Positions 43,891-52,654 of a DNA stretch of 64,000 nt are shown here, one piece after another; within the stretch, counting starts at the first letter, position 1; every line of letters starts with the position of its first letter. This stretch comes from Octadecabacter temperatus (GTDB taxonomy: Bacteria; Pseudomonadota; Alphaproteobacteria; Rhodobacterales; Rhodobacteraceae). The notes under the pieces were generated by a model. The model worked only from the letters and a program-made list of their open reading frames with translations, ran no database searches and was not told the origin of the DNA. The translations under genes and the position numbers were made by a program. The stretch is taken from the NCBI RefSeq assembly GCF_001187845.1, contig NZ_CP012160.1:2418001-2482000 (forward strand), read 5' to 3'.

Positions 43891-44708
43891 ACCTGCAACA
43901 CAGAACTGACAAGAAGTTGGCTATAGGCGTGCTGGGGATCATCCAGCACCTGATCGGTCAGACCTGCCTCGACCACATGGCCGTCTTTCATGACCATCAA
44001 ACGATCCGCCAGCAGGCGCACCACGGCGAGGTCATGGGTCACGATAATCGCCGACAGCCCCATATCGCGCACCAACCCGCGCAACAGATCTAGCAGCCGC
44101 GCCTGAACAGACACATCAAGCCCGCCCGTGGGTTCATCCATGAACACCAACCTTGGCCCCGTCACCAGATTGCGGGCAATTTGAAGGCGCTGCTGCATCC
44201 CGCCAGAAAACGTCGTGGGGCGATCATCGACACGGGTGGCGTCAATTTCTACGCGACCAAGCCAATCGGTCGCCTTGGCGCGAATGTCGCCATAATGACG
44301 TTCGCCAACGGCCATTAGGCGTTCGCCCACATTGCCGCCCGCACTGACGCCCATTCGCAACCCGTCACGGGCATGTTGATGCACAAAGGCCCAATCGGTA
44401 CGCGACAACATGCGCCGTTCGGGCTCTGACATCGTGACCGTATCGCGCGGTCCGTCCGTTTGCGTATCGAACACCACTTCACCTGCATCGGGAACAAGAT
44501 GTCCCGCCATACAGTTCAGCAAAGTGGATTTACCTGACCCGCTTTCCCCAACAATCCCCATGACCTCGCCGGGATAAAGGTCGAACCCCACATCCTTGCA
44601 GCCAATATGGTGGCCGTAAGATTTTGTTATCCCTTGGACCGAAAGCAAAGGGGTGACCGTAGCTGGGCCCTTGGAACCGAGATCACATGCGTCAGTTTTT
44701 TTCATCAC
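43887..44708 (-). CDS. phnK: C-P lyase ABC-type ATPase PhnK
   Basis: 273 residues. Walker A GIVGESGSGKSTLLNCM near 55; the PhnK-typical DWAFVHQHARDGLRMGVSAG near 110; signature FSGGMQQRLQIARNL near 170; Walker B RLVFMDEPTGGLD near 187. PhnK docks on PhnJ in the core complex. The first 18 residues (KKTDACDLGSKGP) are an extension that overlaps the transglutaminase-like gene by 4 bp; the true start could be internal. Confidence 0.93.
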   Translation of the reverse strand: MMKKTDACDLGSKGPATVTPLLSVQGITKSYGHHIGCKDVGFDLYPGEVMGIVGESGSGKSTLLNCMAGHLVPDAGEVVFDTQTDGPRDTVTMSEPERRMLSRTDWAFVHQHARDGLRMGVSAGGNVGERLMAVGERHYGDIRAKATDWLGRVEIDATRVDDRPTTFSGGMQQRLQIARNLVTGPRLVFMDEPTGGLDVSVQARLLDLLRGLVRDMGLSAIIVTHDLAVVRLLADRLMVMKDGHVVEAGLTDQVLDDPQHAYSQLLVSSVLQV

Positions 44709-45565
44709 TCACCCTCAATTTTTCTGGGTTGTTTCGGGGCGACCCGTGACAGGTGGGCTGTCAATGAAACATCTATGGGCTGTCCGCTTGCTGGGATCTG
44801 CAAAGGTTCGCCTAGGATTTTGATGTCGATCTGCCGGCCCGCAATGTTGTAACGGTGTCCCATCGAATGCGTCACCGCGACCCTTTCGCCGGGTCGTGGA
44901 TTCAGACTAGCGCGGGTTGGGCCAAGTCCGGCCTTGATATGGTGGGCGATGTCCCACTCTAGGATCTCGTCACTGTTGCGTGTCACCACCCAACAATGAC
45001 CGTCATCCGTCATGCCATCTCGTTCTTTGGGGAAGAAATACCCGTAGAAATAAGCGGCGTCATATCCAGCGGAACGCAGGCTTGCGACAAGATAAGTGTT
45101 GATGTCCACGCAAGGCCCTTCGGTCAATCCACACGACAGATACGGCACAGCATCCTTTTCGTCGGTAAAGCGCTTTTCAGGGTGTCCGTAACTGAACCTT
45201 GCCTCGGCTTCGGCGATCAAAGCTTCGATCCCAGCACGGCCGCCACCTGCAGTCAGAGCAATATCGCGGCTCGCGCACGCGAGGTCATTTGCGGCGCGCG
45301 TGTGGGGCGTATCGCGCACCCTAAAGGAAGCCTCCGGATAGTGGCCGCCTTGATTTTCGATGAGATCGTAATGAAGCGTGACGCTGCTTCCCACAGGCTC
45401 GATCAAGGCTGCGGACAACTCAACGTCCGCATCGATTGCGACCGATAAGATGCGCCCCCCCGTCACGCGCAAATCCGCGACCTTGACCTGCGATGTGAAG
45501 GTGCCAACAGGCGCGAGGATTGGGTCACGGGTCTTGGTCTGCACTGCCACGTCAAGTGCCCTCAT
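44705..45565 (-). CDS. transglutaminase-like protein inside the C-P lyase operon
   Basis: 286 residues, cytosolic. The N-terminal 100 residues are a beta-rich domain; a transglutaminase core follows with catalytic Cys 152 (GLTEGPCVDINTYL), His 190 (DDGHCWVV) and Asp 205 (LEWDIAHH), the complete triad. Close to bacterial transglutaminase-like proteases. It overlaps phnJ and phnK by 4 bp each, so it is made with the core enzyme. No C-P lyase role is known to me for this family. Possible jobs are processing or repair of a Phn subunit; this is inference. Confidence 0.85.
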   Translation of the reverse strand: MRALDVAVQTKTRDPILAPVGTFTSQVKVADLRVTGGRILSVAIDADVELSAALIEPVGSSVTLHYDLIENQGGHYPEASFRVRDTPHTRAANDLACASRDIALTAGGGRAGIEALIAEAEARFSYGHPEKRFTDEKDAVPYLSCGLTEGPCVDINTYLVASLRSAGYDAAYFYGYFFPKERDGMTDDGHCWVVTRNSDEILEWDIAHHIKAGLGPTRASLNPRPGERVAVTHSMGHRYNIAGRQIDIKILGEPLQIPASGQPIDVSLTAHLSRVAPKQPRKIEGE

Positions 45566-46425
45566 GCCGCGTCCTTTCCGTTCATCGTGCCGGTGTAGCC
45601 TGCGGCTTGTCTAGACTCACAGAAATCTGTGTCTGAACACACAAACATGCGTCCGCCCGCGTCGTCGGTGATCACTTCGTCGAGGTAGCTGTTTTCCGCC
45701 CCGCACATTGCGCAGGGGTGATCCGGTTTGGAGGCCTCAAATGGGTGATCTTCGAAATCAAGCGACACGACCTGTGTGTATGGCGGTAGCGCATAAATAC
45801 GTTGCTCGCGGCCTGCCCCAAACAGTTGGATCGCCGCCATATCCCCAAGTTTGGGGTTGTCGAATTTCGGGATCGGGGATGGATCCATCACATAACGTCC
45901 CTCGACCTTGACGGGATAATCATAGGACGTGGCAATATGGCCATGGCGGCTGATGTCCTCATAGAGCTTCACATGCATCAGGCCGTATTCCTCGAGACTG
46001 TGCATCTTGCGTGTTTCGCTTTCGCGAGGTTCCAGAAACCGCAAAGGCTCGGGGATTGGCACTTGATAGACAAGGATCTGGCCCTCACTTAGCGGCTCTT
46101 CGGGGATGCGGTGACGGGTCTGAATAACGGTGGCCTGAGACGTGTTTGTTGTCGTGGCCACCCCGGCGGTGCGTTCAAAAAACGTGCGTATGGACACGGC
46201 GTTGGTCGTATCATCCGCCCCTTGGTCAATCACCTTGAACCGGTCATCCGGCGTCATCACCGCCGCAGACACCTGCACCCCGCCCGTGCCCCAACCATAA
46301 GGCATCGGCATTTCGCGGCTGGCAAACGGCACCTGATAGCCGGGGATCGCCAACCCCTTGAGGATCGCGCGGCGGATCATGCGCTTTGTTTGTTCGTCCA
46401 GATAGGCGAAGTTGTAATCGCTCAT
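45562..46425 (-). CDS. phnJ: C-P lyase, radical SAM subunit PhnJ
   Basis: 287 residues, standard length. The non-classical iron-sulfur ligands are Cys 238 and 241 (HPCAMCGAE) and Cys 263, with Cys 269 the likely thiyl cysteine (VCSDTDFCESR). Other conserved blocks: GYQVPFASREMPMPYGWGTG near 29 and HGHIATSYDYPVKV near 161. It cleaves the carbon-phosphorus bond of ribose-1-phosphonate 5-phosphate using SAM, releasing alkane and cyclic ribose phosphate. Overlaps the HAD gene upstream and the transglutaminase-like gene downstream. Confidence 0.96.
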   Translation of the reverse strand: MSDYNFAYLDEQTKRMIRRAILKGLAIPGYQVPFASREMPMPYGWGTGGVQVSAAVMTPDDRFKVIDQGADDTTNAVSIRTFFERTAGVATTTNTSQATVIQTRHRIPEEPLSEGQILVYQVPIPEPLRFLEPRESETRKMHSLEEYGLMHVKLYEDISRHGHIATSYDYPVKVEGRYVMDPSPIPKFDNPKLGDMAAIQLFGAGREQRIYALPPYTQVVSLDFEDHPFEASKPDHPCAMCGAENSYLDEVITDDAGGRMFVCSDTDFCESRQAAGYTGTMNGKDAA

Positions 46426-47021
46426 AGCAAGCTCCTTGCCTCAAGGTCTTTGCGCAAGGCGTCGGGACCGGTGAAATGGATCGCATCCATCCCTGCTGCC
46501 CGCGCACCGATGCAATTGTGCAGACCATCATCAATGAACACGCACCGCTCTGGCGCGATGTCTGCGCGGTGGCACAAAAGGGTGTAGATTTCGGTTGAGG
46601 GTTTGATGACGCCAACTTCACCGGACACGACAATTGTGTTGAAGACCTCCAACAGCTCGGGATGCGCCTTGCAGCCCTCGGGCCATGTTTCGGCGGACCA
46701 ATTGGTGATCGCATGAACAGGCGTACCGGCGTTCTTCAGGGTATGGAGAATGTCCCAAGTGCCAGTGATCTTGGCTGGGACCGTGTGTTGGTACCGCTCA
46801 ACATATCGGGCAAGCCGCGCCGCATCATCAGGATCCGAAATTTGCGATGCAGCCATGGCAAACGTGGCCCCCGCATCACAGGCAAGGTTGAGCTTTTCGA
46901 ATGCAATACGATCCATGAACGCATGCGCTGCTGCGGTGTCCATCTCATCGGCCCATGCCAAATGCGGCTGCCAATCGATCAGCACGCCGCCGATGTCAAA
47001 AACGACGGTATCAGGGGTCAT
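46422..47021 (-). CDS. HAD-family hydrolase inside the C-P lyase operon
   Basis: 199 residues. HAD motifs: VFDIGGVLIDW (nucleophile Asp 9; DxGGV in place of DxD, as in YihX-like sugar-phosphate phosphatases), ITNWSAETWP near 103, the Lys in GVIKPSTEIY near 138 and FIDDGLHNCIGARAAG near 160. It lies between phnI and phnJ with 4-bp overlaps to both, so it is co-made with them. A phosphatase acting on a ribose phosphate intermediate or its by-product is plausible; substrate unproved. Not one of the standard phn genes. Confidence 0.85.
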   Translation of the reverse strand: MTPDTVVFDIGGVLIDWQPHLAWADEMDTAAAHAFMDRIAFEKLNLACDAGATFAMAASQISDPDDAARLARYVERYQHTVPAKITGTWDILHTLKNAGTPVHAITNWSAETWPEGCKAHPELLEVFNTIVVSGEVGVIKPSTEIYTLLCHRADIAPERCVFIDDGLHNCIGARAAGMDAIHFTGPDALRKDLEARSLL

Positions 47022-48106
47022 TCTGCAGCCTCCTGCACAATGCTTGCACCCGCCTCCTCGCGCAACCTGCGCACCAGTTCCAATTCAGCTTGGAAATCGA
47101 CGTAGTGAGGCAATTTGATATGCTCAAGGAAACCCGTCGCCTGAATATTGTCCGCATGATACAGAACAAATTCAGCATCCTGAGCGGGGGCGCCCTCGTC
47201 TTCTTCGCCAAGCTCTTCCCAACGTAACGCCCGATCGACCAGCGCCATTGAAATCGCTTTGCGTTCGGTTTGACCAAAGACCAACCCGTAGCCACGCGTG
47301 AACTGGGGCGGCTCAGATTTTGAGCCTGTGAACTGGTTGACGGTTTCGCATTCGGTCAGCGTGACCTCGCCAATCTCAATGCTGAACCCAAGCTCGGGGA
47401 TGTCCAGCTCAACTGGTACAGCACCGATGCGCAATTCCCCTACAAAGGCGTGATTGCGCGCATAACCACGCTGTGTCGAATAGGCCATGCCCAGCGTGAA
47501 CCCTTCGTCTGCGCGGGTAAGCGCCTGCAGACGCAACGCGCGTTCTGCAGGCATTTCAAGCGGTTCGCGGGTCAGGTCTGGCGGTGTTGTGTCATCATGT
47601 ACGGCCTCTTCGATCAGCCCTTCATGGTTAAGGAATTCGGCCACATGGGGAACGTCGCCCACCGCCGCCTCGCGCGTCGCGGCTTCGGGCACTTCTCCGT
47701 CAGCAGCCAGTTTGAAGTCCAGCAAACGGTGGGTGTAATCGAACGTCGGCCCTAAAATTTGCCCGCCGGGCAGGTCTTTGAAGGTCGCAGAAATGCGCCG
47801 ATCACAGGCCATCTTACCCGTATCGACCGGCAAAGATGCACCAAAACGGGGTAGCGTGGTGCGATAGGCCCGTACCAGAAAGATCGCCTCAATCAGATCG
47901 CCACGTGCCTGTTTGATTGCCAACGCAGCTAGGTCAGGATCGTAAAGCGACCCTTCGGCCATGACGCGATTGACGGCCAATGCCAGCTGTTCGCGGATTT
48001 GCCCGACGCTAAGTTCGGCCACGGACGTATCACCGCGACGCTCTTCGGCAAGCCAGGCATGTGCGTTCTCAATCGCACGCTCCCCACCTTTGACAGCCAC
48101 ATACAT
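47018..48106 (-). CDS. phnI: C-P lyase subunit PhnI
   Basis: 362 residues from ATG 48106, matching the family start MYVAVKGGERAIENAHAWLA; a longer frame upstream overlaps phnH and is not used. Recognisable blocks: VSELSVGQIREQLALAVNRV-like region near 30, EAIFLVRAYRTTLPRFG near 75, QILGPTFDYTHRLLDFKL near 115 and YGLVFGQTERKAISMALVDR near 280. With PhnG, H and L it exchanges adenine of ATP for phosphonate. ATGA overlap with phnH upstream and 4-bp overlap with the HAD gene downstream. Confidence 0.95.
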   Translation of the reverse strand: MYVAVKGGERAIENAHAWLAEERRGDTSVAELSVGQIREQLALAVNRVMAEGSLYDPDLAALAIKQARGDLIEAIFLVRAYRTTLPRFGASLPVDTGKMACDRRISATFKDLPGGQILGPTFDYTHRLLDFKLAADGEVPEAATREAAVGDVPHVAEFLNHEGLIEEAVHDDTTPPDLTREPLEMPAERALRLQALTRADEGFTLGMAYSTQRGYARNHAFVGELRIGAVPVELDIPELGFSIEIGEVTLTECETVNQFTGSKSEPPQFTRGYGLVFGQTERKAISMALVDRALRWEELGEEDEGAPAQDAEFVLYHADNIQATGFLEHIKLPHYVDFQAELELVRRLREEAGASIVQEAAE

Positions 48107-48696
48107 CAGACGTCTCCTTTCTGCGTAACGACTGTCGTACGCGGCAAAGCCGCCACGCGGTCGCAGCACGTAAAGATGAAATCAAGACCGAGGGGGAAAA
48201 GCCCTGCATTGTTTTGAAACACCTCAATTTCAGGCAAGGACAAGGCGTGCGTTTCCTTAATGCCCGGGCCCGACAAAATGGCGCCAGCCTGCTCTAACCG
48301 CTCTGCCTGAACGATCAGCGTGGCAGAGCGATCAGGGTATTGCGAGGTGCCAATTTGATATGCACTTATCGGCAAAAGGTCTGCCCATGCGCCGACTGCA
48401 AACATGCAATGGGACGGCCCAACAACAGGCGCGCCTGTATGAAAAGCGACCCAAGCACGCACCGCATCACAATCTAGCGCCCCGGCCAGATGCACTGGGG
48501 TATCAGGGTCACACAGGGTCAACAAAACCGCCCCCGTCGCAGGGGAGAGCGGCGCAGGCGGTGCGGCACCGGTGATTGTGTAGATTGTACCTGGCCGCGC
48601 CATTGCTTCCATCACCTGACGGAACGCGGCCGCTGAGGCGATGGCAGGGTCGGCGAATCCGCCGCCCAGAGTTTGGGCAAGGGTCTCTGCCTGCAT
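48106..48696 (-). CDS. phnH: C-P lyase subunit PhnH
   Basis: 196 residues. The start GGGFADPAIASAAAFRQVMEA matches the PhnH N-terminus; later blocks include VLLTLCDPDTPVHLAG near 58, FHTGAPVV near 88 and GPGIKETHALSL near 152. PLP-transferase-like fold, homodimer in the PhnGHIJ core. Its start overlaps the phnG stop by one base (TGATG) and its stop overlaps the phnI start. Confidence 0.93.
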   Translation of the reverse strand: MQAETLAQTLGGGFADPAIASAAAFRQVMEAMARPGTIYTITGAAPPAPLSPATGAVLLTLCDPDTPVHLAGALDCDAVRAWVAFHTGAPVVGPSHCMFAVGAWADLLPISAYQIGTSQYPDRSATLIVQAERLEQAGAILSGPGIKETHALSLPEIEVFQNNAGLFPLGLDFIFTCCDRVAALPRTTVVTQKGDV

Positions 48697-49151
48697 CAGT
48701 CTTCTCCTCGTACCATCGTAAAGAAATCAACCTTTGTGGCGGCGGCTTTGGCGGCGCGGGCGGCGCGTTTGGCATTCTGTTCTGTCTCAAGCACATCCAA
48801 CACCGCGGTTTGCAACGTCGGCGCGGCCGTCGTTTGCATCAGAGCGTCCACCACCGCCACGGCTTCGGCATCGGTCTTGCTACGCCCTTGAATGTAGGCA
48901 TAACCAACCTCGCCTGTGGCAAGGGTCAGCGCACAGCGCGTTACGGTGACTTCGCCTAAATTAAACGGCCCACCCGTCGCACCGGCGCGGGCGCGCACCA
49001 TGGTGCTGCCCACCTCGGGCGCACGCAGCCATGTAAACGCAGGGCGCGTCACAGCCTTGTCCAACAGGCCTGCAACGCGCCCCGTCGGTGCCTTTGCCAT
49101 AAGGCCAAGCCAGTGTTGGCGCGGTTTATGATCTTCACTGATGTCTTTCAT
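48696..49151 (-). CDS. phnG: C-P lyase subunit PhnG
   Basis: 151 residues. Typical motifs: QHWLGLMAKAP near 12, PEVGSTMVRARAGATGGPFN near 46, LGEVTVTRCALTL near 66 and GYAYIQGRSK near 83. It helps PhnI in ribosyl transfer. First gene of the operon; its start lies 81 bp from the divergent repressor phnF, so the operon promoter and the PhnF operator should be in that spacer (no convincing palindrome seen, only a CTAGAC core near 49176). Confidence 0.93.
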   Translation of the reverse strand: MKDISEDHKPRQHWLGLMAKAPTGRVAGLLDKAVTRPAFTWLRAPEVGSTMVRARAGATGGPFNLGEVTVTRCALTLATGEVGYAYIQGRSKTDAEAVAVVDALMQTTAAPTLQTAVLDVLETEQNAKRAARAAKAAATKVDFFTMVRGED

Positions 49152-49232
49152 CTCGACAACTTTTTCATTTCCTATACAACTAGACTTATCCTAACATACC
49201 TCATCGATTCCCCCAGCGGAGATTTGTGAATT

Positions 49233-49952
49233 TTGCGTGACACATCCTCTAAGACGCCGATTTGGCAGGCCATAGCGCAAGCCTTGCGCAGCGAACTGGC
49301 CGAGGGCCGCTATGTGCCCGGCGACAAGCTGCCGACCGAGGCCGCCTTGGCCGAGCGTTTCGGCGTCAATCGCCACACAGTGCGCCACGGGATTTCCGCA
49401 CTGGTGGACGAAGGCCTAATCCGCACGCGGCGCGGTGCGGGGGCTTTTGTGGCCTCAACGCCCACCGATTACCCCATAGGGCGCAAGGTAAGATTTCACG
49501 ACAATCTCATCGCGGCCGGGCGATTGCCCGAAAAGCGCGTTTTGCTGGTTGAAGACCGCTTTGCGACGGACGGCGAGGCACAAGCGCTGGCCATCAATGC
49601 CGGTGACCCAGTTTGTTCTTACCACGGTCTATCCTTGGCTGACGGCCAGCCAATCGCAGTCTTCGAAAGCGTTTTCCCACTGGTGCGGACCCCCGACATT
49701 TCGGCTGCCTTTCGCGCGCAAAGCAGCGTCACCGAGGCTTTGATCACCGTAGGGGTGCGAGATTACACCCGTGCGTCGACGCGGCTCACGGCGGTGCGCG
49801 CGGGTGCGACACAGGCGCTGAATTTGCAGGTGGCCGAGGGTGACCCGCTGCTGCGATCTTCTAGCGTAAATGTAGATTTGGCAGGCAATCCCGTCGAATA
49901 TGGGCGCACGTGGTTTGTCGGCGATCGGGTGACACTCACACTTGAAGTGTAG
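49233..49952 (+). CDS. phnF: phosphonate-operon repressor PhnF (GntR/HutC family)
   Basis: 239 residues from a TTG at 49233; GGAG lies 11 bp upstream and no ATG fits. N-terminal winged helix (about 8-75): LPTEAALAERFGVNRHTVRH and GLIRTRRGAGAFV. C-terminal UTRA ligand domain (about 90-235): SYHGLSLADGQPIAVFES and PVEYGRTWFVGDRVTL. It should repress the divergent phnG operon until a phosphonate-derived ligand binds. Confidence 0.92.
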   Translation: MRDTSSKTPIWQAIAQALRSELAEGRYVPGDKLPTEAALAERFGVNRHTVRHGISALVDEGLIRTRRGAGAFVASTPTDYPIGRKVRFHDNLIAAGRLPEKRVLLVEDRFATDGEAQALAINAGDPVCSYHGLSLADGQPIAVFESVFPLVRTPDISAAFRAQSSVTEALITVGVRDYTRASTRLTAVRAGATQALNLQVAEGDPLLRSSSVNVDLAGNPVEYGRTWFVGDRVTLTLEV

Positions 49953-49983
49953 TTGGGGATTTCGCCGCCCGCCGATCAGAATG

Positions 49984-50859
49984 CTATGTCCAAAGGGGCC
50001 GCGAAGACCACTTGGGAAACAGCGGCACCGTGCCGCCCAGTGCCCGCTCGCTGTCTTTACCTGCGTGCGAAAGGGTTGCCTCAGACAGCAGCTCAAGTGC
50101 GTCTTCCGATTTTGTGGGCAAGTCGGCTGGAAAAATCGGCGCGCCGATTTTGACTTGAAAAGGCTGGCGATCCTTATTGAGTGTTTCGTGAAACAAGGTG
50201 ATGTCACGCAAGCTTGGATGGATCATATCAAAGAGGTAAAATAGCGCCGAATTTCGCGCCTCAATCCGCACAGGAATAATCGGCAAATCGAACTTGCGCG
50301 CAAGTGTCACGGGTGACGACATCCAAGGGCGCTCATGAAGCCGCAAGCCACGCCGTTTTGCCAAACGCCCTGACGGAAAAATAACCCCAATCCGCCCCTC
50401 CTGAACGGCCTGTTTGGTATAGGCCATCGTCGCCCGCGTCTTGGCATGACTGCGCCGGTCCATGCGCCATTCCACCGCTGCGATCATATCTACCATCTGG
50501 GGTAGCACGCGCAAAATATCGCCATTGGCAAAGAAGTAGGCATCGGGCCGTTTTGCAGCAAGCATCCGGTGCAGAACGATACCGTCAGCTATGCCAGTGG
50601 CATGATTGGCGACAATCAGGGCGGGGCCGGATGCTGGAATATGTTCAAGTCCTGTGCAGGTCACCCGTTTGGACAGAAGCCGGCCCATACGGTCCATGAT
50701 CTTTTCGCTGGGCCAATCCTGCATTTCGGCGGCGAGCTTTACGATCTTTTCATAGCTCAACAGATGATCGAGAAGACCGCGCGCGAACCGCACCTGTACT
50801 CGATCAGCCGAAAGCCAATTGGCGCGTTCCTCAATCAATGGGTCAATACGATGTTTCAT
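49984..50859 (-). CDS. lysophospholipid acyltransferase family protein at the phn locus
   Basis: 291 residues from ATG 50859 (an upstream extension has no support). Acyltransferase motifs: VANHATGIADG (H-x4-D) near 87, GVIFPSGRLAKRRG near 157 in place of the usual FPEG, and PIIPVRIEARNS near 193. The Glu-to-Ser change in the second block is unusual. No membrane helix is obvious. It is convergent with phnF. A Pho-box-like repeat lies just upstream, so a role in membrane lipid change under phosphate limitation is a fair inference. Confidence 0.78.
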   Translation of the reverse strand: MKHRIDPLIEERANWLSADRVQVRFARGLLDHLLSYEKIVKLAAEMQDWPSEKIMDRMGRLLSKRVTCTGLEHIPASGPALIVANHATGIADGIVLHRMLAAKRPDAYFFANGDILRVLPQMVDMIAAVEWRMDRRSHAKTRATMAYTKQAVQEGRIGVIFPSGRLAKRRGLRLHERPWMSSPVTLARKFDLPIIPVRIEARNSALFYLFDMIHPSLRDITLFHETLNKDRQPFQVKIGAPIFPADLPTKSEDALELLSEATLSHAGKDSERALGGTVPLFPKWSSRPLWT

Positions 50860-50877
50860 ATCCTTGTATCCCCACAA

Positions 50878-50899
50878 AATTGAATCAGGCCTGTGACAG
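50878..50899 (-). promoter_or_regulatory. Pho-box-like direct repeat before the acyltransferase
   Basis: Minus strand CTGTCACAGGC then CTGATTCAATT, two 11-mers starting CTG. Lies 19 bp before the chosen start, so the message would be nearly leaderless or the true start is internal. Confidence 0.4.
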
Positions 50900-50944
50900 A
50901 TTGAAAATATCTGCACCAGCCCCGCCGGTTGTTTTGGAAAAAAT

Positions 50945-50970
50945 GGCCCGCGCCCGTAAGGGCGCAGGCC
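50945..50970 (-). terminator. terminator of the glycerophosphodiesterase gene
   Basis: Minus-strand stem GGCCTGCGCCC / GGGCGCGGGCC (one mismatch, 4-nt loop) followed by ATTTTTTCC, about 57 bp past the stop. Confidence 0.8.
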
Positions 50971-51026
50971 AGGGGCAGTAAGATGCGGACAGGGGACAAC
51001 TGATGCATCAGCGAAAGGCTGTGAAC

Positions 51027-52241
51027 CTATTCAAGCCCCATGCAGTTCGCGTAATACGTCACTGTTGCAGGCCAATCTGAAAAGATGCCCTCAACCCCAA
51101 CATCCTGCGCAAGAGCGTCGATCAACTCGTACATCACGCCGTCGCTGTTCACCGCATCTGCGATGGACTGGTAATACCAACCCCCACCGTTCACGAGCGG
51201 GCCAGAACGTTCGATGGTCCAAGTGATGATCTTGATATCCGCAGCCTTGGCCTGAATGGCCAGTTCGGACGGAACAATTTCGCCACCTTCTAGCGTGACC
51301 AGCATCCACATAGGCGGCGCGATGTAGTTGACGCCCATCGCCTTCAGCTCTTCCATCGAGTTGGGCCATGTAGATGCGTCCATCGGTGAATAGCCATCGA
51401 TGTCATATTCATCCATCAGATAAACTGCCTGCGCACCGAACTCTGGCGCAGCCTCGATCCAATACAGCACATCCTCGAGGTTGAACGACTGCAACCAGAC
51501 ATCAGATGCCGGAATTCCGGCGGCCACATATTCATCGACCAGCTTTTGCGCGTAGTCTTCTTGTGTGAACCCGTTGAACGGCATCTCTACCGACGGCGAT
51601 TTCAGTTCTGGCGTGAACCGCGCACCAAGGTCGCGGAACAATTCGATGGATTCCGCGTGTGTCATCAGCATTGCAGGTTCAGCCGAATAAAGATCGGTGC
51701 GGTAATCCGATGTGCCGCCAAGGTAGGCCTCGACCGTTGTGGCAGAGCCGTCGGCGGCGTCCATTTTCGGTGTCAGCGTGCGATAGTCAGCAAGCGTGAT
51801 CTCGGACGTGCGGCACTCGGCTGTGGCATTCGTATCACCGTCTGCTGACGCGAATGGTGTCGTGCAGGTTGATGCTAGCGGCGTAGCAAGAATATTGGTC
51901 GTTGTGTGCAGGTCATTTTGCGCGTGACGACAAACCAGTTCGAGGTCTGCGGTGAACGTCACATCACATTCCAGAATGCCTGCGCCCATCAATGCTGCCG
52001 CGCGGTTGGATTCAACCGTGTGTTCAGGAAACTGCATCGGCGCACCACGGTGCCCAATGGAAAACAGCGACATGGAAGCTTCTTGGTTTTGGCAAGACTG
52101 CAACTGATCTTTCAATGGGCCGTCTTCCATCCGGTCGATCAGATAGAACGGACGCGGGCCATACTCGACGCGGTCAAGCGTTTGTGCGACGGCAGGTGCC
52201 GCGGCAAGCGTGGCGGTTGTAAGTGCGATTATACGAAGCAT
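51027..52241 (-). CDS. secreted glycerophosphodiester phosphodiesterase
   Basis: 404 residues with a signal peptide cut near VAQT (about 20). GDPD motifs: [14 protein letters not shown] near 62 (first His), [17 protein letters not shown] near 92 (metal Glu/Asp and second His), and the late TWTIERSG near 335. Longer than the common 250-350 aa form because of an insertion at about 110-170. It releases glycerol-3-phosphate from glycerophosphodiesters in the periplasm, a phosphorus source. A two-unit Pho-box-like repeat lies 65 bp upstream. Transcribed alone. Confidence 0.88.
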   Translation of the reverse strand: MLRIIALTTATLAAAPAVAQTLDRVEYGPRPFYLIDRMEDGPLKDQLQSCQNQEASMSLFSIGHRGAPMQFPEHTVESNRAAALMGAGILECDVTFTADLELVCRHAQNDLHTTTNILATPLASTCTTPFASADGDTNATAECRTSEITLADYRTLTPKMDAADGSATTVEAYLGGTSDYRTDLYSAEPAMLMTHAESIELFRDLGARFTPELKSPSVEMPFNGFTQEDYAQKLVDEYVAAGIPASDVWLQSFNLEDVLYWIEAAPEFGAQAVYLMDEYDIDGYSPMDASTWPNSMEELKAMGVNYIAPPMWMLVTLEGGEIVPSELAIQAKAADIKIITWTIERSGPLVNGGGWYYQSIADAVNSDGVMYELIDALAQDVGVEGIFSDWPATVTYYANCMGLE

Positions 52242-52654
52242 GATATTCCCCTATGGTGTTCATATTCGCGCATGATGATTAGGCTGCGTAACTTTTGGAT
52301 AACGAATTTGTCAAAGATTCATGACGTTGAGAGGCGACGGGGCCAGCCTTGGTCGCCCGGGCGCATTTTGTGCCATAGTGCATGATCGCGTCATGATCTT
52401 GTGACACTCACGCGATACGCGTTTCACAAAACAGGCAAAAAACGGGTGCAATAATGGAAAGCATAACCCTCCTTTATCACGTGACACTGCGATTTCTGAC
52501 AGGTTCGCCAGAGGCTTTATGTTCGCGGGCCTGGCGGCACAAACACCAATACTCTTCTCGATTTCTTATTTGGCTGGTTGGCGAAGAACACTGCCAAGAA
52601 AGCCACGTGTGGTGGCGCGAGCGGATTTGACCTTGAGGCAAGTAAGGGGGACGA
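52242..52654. other. gap upstream of the glycerophosphodiesterase
   Basis: Contains the Pho-box-like repeat (52306-52327), a long dyad at 52399-52429 (TTGTGA...TCACAA arms around ACGCG-ATA-CGCGT) and a lone half-site ATTTCTGACAG at 52492-52502. No gene seen. Confidence 0.6.
52306..52327 (-). promoter_or_regulatory. Pho-box-like direct repeat before the glycerophosphodiesterase
   Basis: Minus strand ACGTCATGAAT then CTTTGACAAAT; each 11-mer agrees at about 8 positions with CTGTCATAAAT by eye. 65 bp upstream of the start, a normal distance for a PhoB-activated promoter. Confidence 0.55.

Noticed and set aside
49152..49232. A defined PhnF operator palindrome
   Set aside because: Only a CTAGAC core near 49176 with poor symmetry; the spacer must hold the site but I cannot place it.
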